Of a stretch of 64,000 bases of DNA, positions 61,561 through 64,000 are shown one piece after another (the stretch's first letter is position 1; each line of letters begins with the position of its first letter). Source of the stretch: Allobacillus salarius. Lineage in GTDB: Bacteria > Bacillota > Bacilli > Bacillales > Alkalibacillaceae. The stretch covers positions 1 to 64,000 of the forward strand of contig NZ_VMHE01000006.1 in NCBI RefSeq assembly GCF_007559425.1, given 5' to 3'. The notes below the pieces were generated by a model. That model was not told the DNA's origin and ran no database searches. It was given only the letters and a program-made list of their open reading frames with translations. The position numbers were made by a program, and so were the translations under genes.

Positions 61561-62508
61561 TTGAAACGAGGGATTATTGAATTTGATGTCGGGGAACTAT
61601 TTGAAGGTTATCTACTGATTAAAACGGTAGACCGAGGTGTTACTTCAGGCGGAAAACCTTTTTTAACGATTATCTTTAGAGATCAATCAGGTGAAATGGA
61701 TGCGAAGCTGTGGGATATCACGAAAGAAGACGAGCAAATGTATATTCCTGAATCGATTGTTCATCTGCAAGGGGAGATTCGTCAATTTCGCGGGAAATCT
61801 CAAATAAATATTCGTCAAATTCGCTTAACGAATGAAACAGATCAAGTTCGTCTGGAAGATTTTCTTGAAAAAGCACCTGTTGAAATCGATGAACTAAAGT
61901 CATATCTTACACAGACCATTTTTGAGATGAGTAATCCGAATATACAGCGTATTGTTAGACAAATCGTTAAAAAGTATCAAGACCAATTATTTGTGTTTCC
62001 TGCAGCTACAAAAAACCATCACGAATACACATCTGGTTTAGCTCATCATATCGTCTCAATGCTGAAAGTAGCTAAGCAACTAAAACAGCTGTACCCAGAG
62101 ATTAATATTGATTTATTGTACGCAGGAATTATTTTGCATGATATTGGTAAGGTCAAGGAGTTATCAAACCCAATTTCACCTTCATATACGCTTGAAGGGA
62201 AACTTCTTGGCCATATAACGATTATGGTTGATGAAATTACTGCGACAGCTAGTGAATTAGGAATTGAAGGGGAAGAAGTGTTAATGCTTCAGCATATGGT
62301 GTTAAGTCATCATGGAAAATCCGAATGGGGTTCTCCGAAGCCACCACTTATTCGCGAAGCAGAATTACTTCATATGATTGACTTGATTGATGCAAAAATG
62401 AATATGATGAATCGGGCATTGAAACAAACAAAGCCAGGTGAGTTTACACCTAGAATATTTCCACTTGAAAATCGTTCGTTTTACCGACCGACTTTCGAGG
62501 AAAATTAA
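61561..62508 (+). CDS. yhaM: 3'-5' exoribonuclease YhaM
   Basis: 315 residues, the family's usual length. N-terminal OB-fold (KPFLTIIFRDQSGEMDAKLWD), then HD phosphohydrolase motifs HHEYTSGLAHHI, LLYAGIILHDIGKVKEL, HMVLSHHGKSEWGSPKPP. YhaM trims RNA from the 3' end and also acts on single-stranded DNA. TTG 61561 is preferred: AAGGGGGAT (61546-61553) is spaced for it, and the protein then starts MKRGIIEFDVGE like other YhaM. The longer frame from GTG 61537 would contain the binding site. Confidence 0.92.
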   Translation: MKRGIIEFDVGELFEGYLLIKTVDRGVTSGGKPFLTIIFRDQSGEMDAKLWDITKEDEQMYIPESIVHLQGEIRQFRGKSQINIRQIRLTNETDQVRLEDFLEKAPVEIDELKSYLTQTIFEMSNPNIQRIVRQIVKKYQDQLFVFPAATKNHHEYTSGLAHHIVSMLKVAKQLKQLYPEINIDLLYAGIILHDIGKVKELSNPISPSYTLEGKLLGHITIMVDEITATASELGIEGEEVLMLQHMVLSHHGKSEWGSPKPPLIREAELLHMIDLIDAKMNMMNRALKQTKPGEFTPRIFPLENRSFYRPTFEEN

Positions 62509-62598
62509 TTTCGAAGTGAAACGAACTTCAGTGTTTAAACGTATAACTGCTTATATAAATCTTTTGTATATAGAATGATGATTTTGACCTTGCCTTTG

Positions 62599-62628
62599 AA
62601 GGCTCGTCAATTGACGAGCCTTTTTCTT
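62599..62628 (+). terminator. Terminator of yhaON-yhaM region
   Basis: Perfect palindrome AAGGCTCGTCAA / TTGACGAGCCTT (62599-62622) then TTTC. Confidence 0.9.
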
Positions 62629-62677
62629 TACTGAATGATGTTAGAATATTAAGAACATAGTTAATGGAGGAGATTAA

Positions 62678-63628
62678 ATGGAAACACACCAATTTGTAAA
62701 AGACGTAAAAGACGAGATTGGAAAAGTCATTATCGGAAACGAAGATACTGTTGAATGGATATTGAATGCATTAATAAATGAAGGTCATGTACTGCTTGAA
62801 AGTGTGCCAGGAACCGGAAAAACCACCTTAGCAAAAAGCATAGCAAGAACAATAGACGGTGATTTTAATCGTATTCAGTTTACACCGGATGTTCTACCTT
62901 CAGATGTCACGGGTATTCACTTTTTTAATCCGAAAGAGCAACAATTTGAACTAAGGGTTGGTCCTGTTGTGACAAATGTTTTGCTTGCTGATGAAATCAA
63001 TCGTGCAACACCGAGAACGCAATCAAGTTTACTGGAGGTCATGGAAGAAAAACAGGTCACAATCGACCGGGAGACCGTAAAAATTGAACAGCCTTTTATC
63101 GTTTTGGCAACACAAAATCCGATTGAGTCGCAACAAGGAACATTTGATTTACCAGAAGCCCAGTTGGATCGTTTCTTTATGAAGTTGGAAATGTCTTATC
63201 CAGAAGTCGAGGAAGAGCGTCGAATTATGCAAGCTCATCGGACGGAGACTGAAAGGCCTACACCGAGTCCAATATTTACAAAAGAAAATATGAAAGAGTT
63301 GAGCGAGAAAGTTCGACAAGTACATATCTCCGAAGCTGTTGAAAATTATATCCTTGATATCGTCAGAACTACTCGGGAACACCCATATATTGAGGTAGGT
63401 GCCAGTCCAAGAGGTACGATTGCTTTAATGAAAAGTGTGCAAGCTGAAGCAGCGATGCGTAATCGTTCTTATGTTACACCGAGTGATGTGAAGAAGATGG
63501 CACCGCTCGTTTTATCTCACCGAATGGTGTTGACGTTGGAAGGTGCGACCAAACATAATCAAAAAGAGATTATGGGAGAGGTATTGCAACAGGTAAATGT
63601 ACCTGTTGAACATAGCGTCGAACGATGA
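62678..63628 (+). CDS. MoxR family AAA+ ATPase
   Basis: 316 residues. Walker A SVPGTGKTTLAKS, Walker B NVLLADEINRATPRTQSSLLEVMEE, sensor 1 VLATQNPIESQGT-type, then sensor 2 region GASPRGTIALMKSVQAEA. MoxR ATPases act as chaperones, often for vWA proteins. GGAGGAG precedes ATG. Its stop overlaps the start of a DUF58 gene (ATGA), the standard MoxR-DUF58 operon that in Bacillus is followed by a transglutaminase-like protein. Confidence 0.93.
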   Translation: METHQFVKDVKDEIGKVIIGNEDTVEWILNALINEGHVLLESVPGTGKTTLAKSIARTIDGDFNRIQFTPDVLPSDVTGIHFFNPKEQQFELRVGPVVTNVLLADEINRATPRTQSSLLEVMEEKQVTIDRETVKIEQPFIVLATQNPIESQQGTFDLPEAQLDRFFMKLEMSYPEVEEERRIMQAHRTETERPTPSPIFTKENMKELSEKVRQVHISEAVENYILDIVRTTREHPYIEVGASPRGTIALMKSVQAEAAMRNRSYVTPSDVKKMAPLVLSHRMVLTLEGATKHNQKEIMGEVLQQVNVPVEHSVER

Positions 63629-64000
63629 AACAGTTTCATAAAGACATTAAAAATGACCGTTTTTATTACGGGCTAGCGATTATAGCTTCCTTTTTTATCT
63701 TTTTCAGCTTTTTCGGTATCTTTGGTATCTATTCATCGTTAATGCTCATCGGAATATTTCTCTATGTCATTTACTTCATTAATCATCTGTATGAAAAAAA
63801 CATCGATCGCAAGTTAGCGCTCATTAATTTACGACAATCGATTCGACTGTATTCTGGTGAAACAGGTCAATTGGAATTTCATTTACGCCAAAATGGTTGG
63901 CTACCTATGTTCGGTGCCCGGCTAGTGATGACTTTTGATTCGAATATACAGATGGGTAATCAATCAAAATATGAATCAATGAATATATCTACAGTTGAAA
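63625..64000 (+). CDS. DUF58 family protein, N-terminal part only, cut by window end
   Basis: ATG 63625 lies within the moxR stop (ATGA). The visible 125 codons start MKQFHKDIKNDRFYYGLAII, with two hydrophobic helices (about 14-31 and 33-53), then an extracytoplasmic or cytosolic beta-rich part (RQSIRLYSGETGQLEFHLRQ), typical of the N-terminus of DUF58 proteins. The vWA-like DUF58 core would follow outside the window. Translationally coupled to moxR. Confidence 0.8.
   Translation, partial: MKQFHKDIKNDRFYYGLAIIASFFIFFSFFGIFGIYSSLMLIGIFLYVIYFINHLYEKNIDRKLALINLRQSIRLYSGETGQLEFHLRQNGWLPMFGARLVMTFDSNIQMGNQSKYESMNISTVE

Overview
The window is a low-GC (about 39% by eye) chromosomal segment of an endospore-forming member of the Bacillaceae. 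Evidence for this is a gerA-type germination operon, an alpha/beta-type SASP, a YhcN-type spore lipoprotein, a SigI/RsgI pair, and a block of genes (bmrCD-like, SASP, yheB, yheA, yhzC, yhaO, yhaN, yhaM) that corresponds to the yhe/yha region of Bacillus subtilis. The acidic linkers in several exported proteins and a GbsR-type regulator would fit a salt-tolerant species, but that is inference. No rRNA, tRNA, prophage or CRISPR array was found.

Layout. 1-370: 3' end of an IS200/IS605-type TnpB gene with a right-end hairpin. 0.5-3 kb: a two-gene quinone/catechol detoxification unit and a DUF1028 gene. 3.2-7 kb: PadR/DUF2812 pair with a twin-palindrome operator, a permuted papain-like protein, a hydrolase and a methyltransferase. 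7.08-7.35 kb: an array of thirteen 21-bp units. 7.4-13.7 kb: housekeeping genes (DUF4349 lipoprotein, TVP38-family protein, ABC-class ATPase, queG, ogt, trmL), a 238-bp palindromic MITE-like element and a 26-codon membrane peptide gene. 13.9-20 kb: a short divergent PrkA kinase and odhAB. 20.5-26.3 kb: an appDFABC-type oligopeptide transporter. 26.4-27.1 kb: a divergent YhbH-like vWA protein, a likely partner type for PrkA. 27.3-33.6 kb: nucleoside transporter, MurG-like enzyme, and a gerA-type operon on the minus strand. 33.7-37.9 kb: a leader-peptide/attenuator arrangement in front of a BmrCD-type heterodimeric drug exporter. 37.9-44 kb: membrane-anchored HtrA-like protease, sigI-rsgI, and a three-gene ABC-2 exporter. 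44.1-51.1 kb: YhcN lipoprotein, a second dispersed repeat element, an unknown protein with a chemoreceptor, BtuF-like protein, AzlCD, WrbA, a probable structured small RNA, and an IDEAL-domain protein. 51.2-54.5 kb: VanY-type carboxypeptidase, a second 21-bp array, fumC, SASP, unknown acidic protein. 54.7-64 kb: yheB, yheA, yhzC, yhaON, a GbsR-family regulator, yhaM, and a MoxR/DUF58 pair running off the end.

How things fit together. Sporulation and germination recur: two sites that match the forespore sigma-G consensus lie before the ger operon and yhcN, and relatives of the PrkA-YhbH sporulation pair sit 11 kb apart. Central metabolism is represented by odhAB and fumC. The observations most worth following are (1) a 27-codon leader ORF followed by a terminator before bmrCD, (2) the divergent PrkA/YhbH-like pair, (3) two intergenic arrays built on the same 21-bp (two-helical-turn) plan, (4) the candidate small RNA after wrbA, and (5) a histidine-rich octapeptide repeat tail on RsgI. 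All function statements come from motif reading and remembered families; no database search was run.
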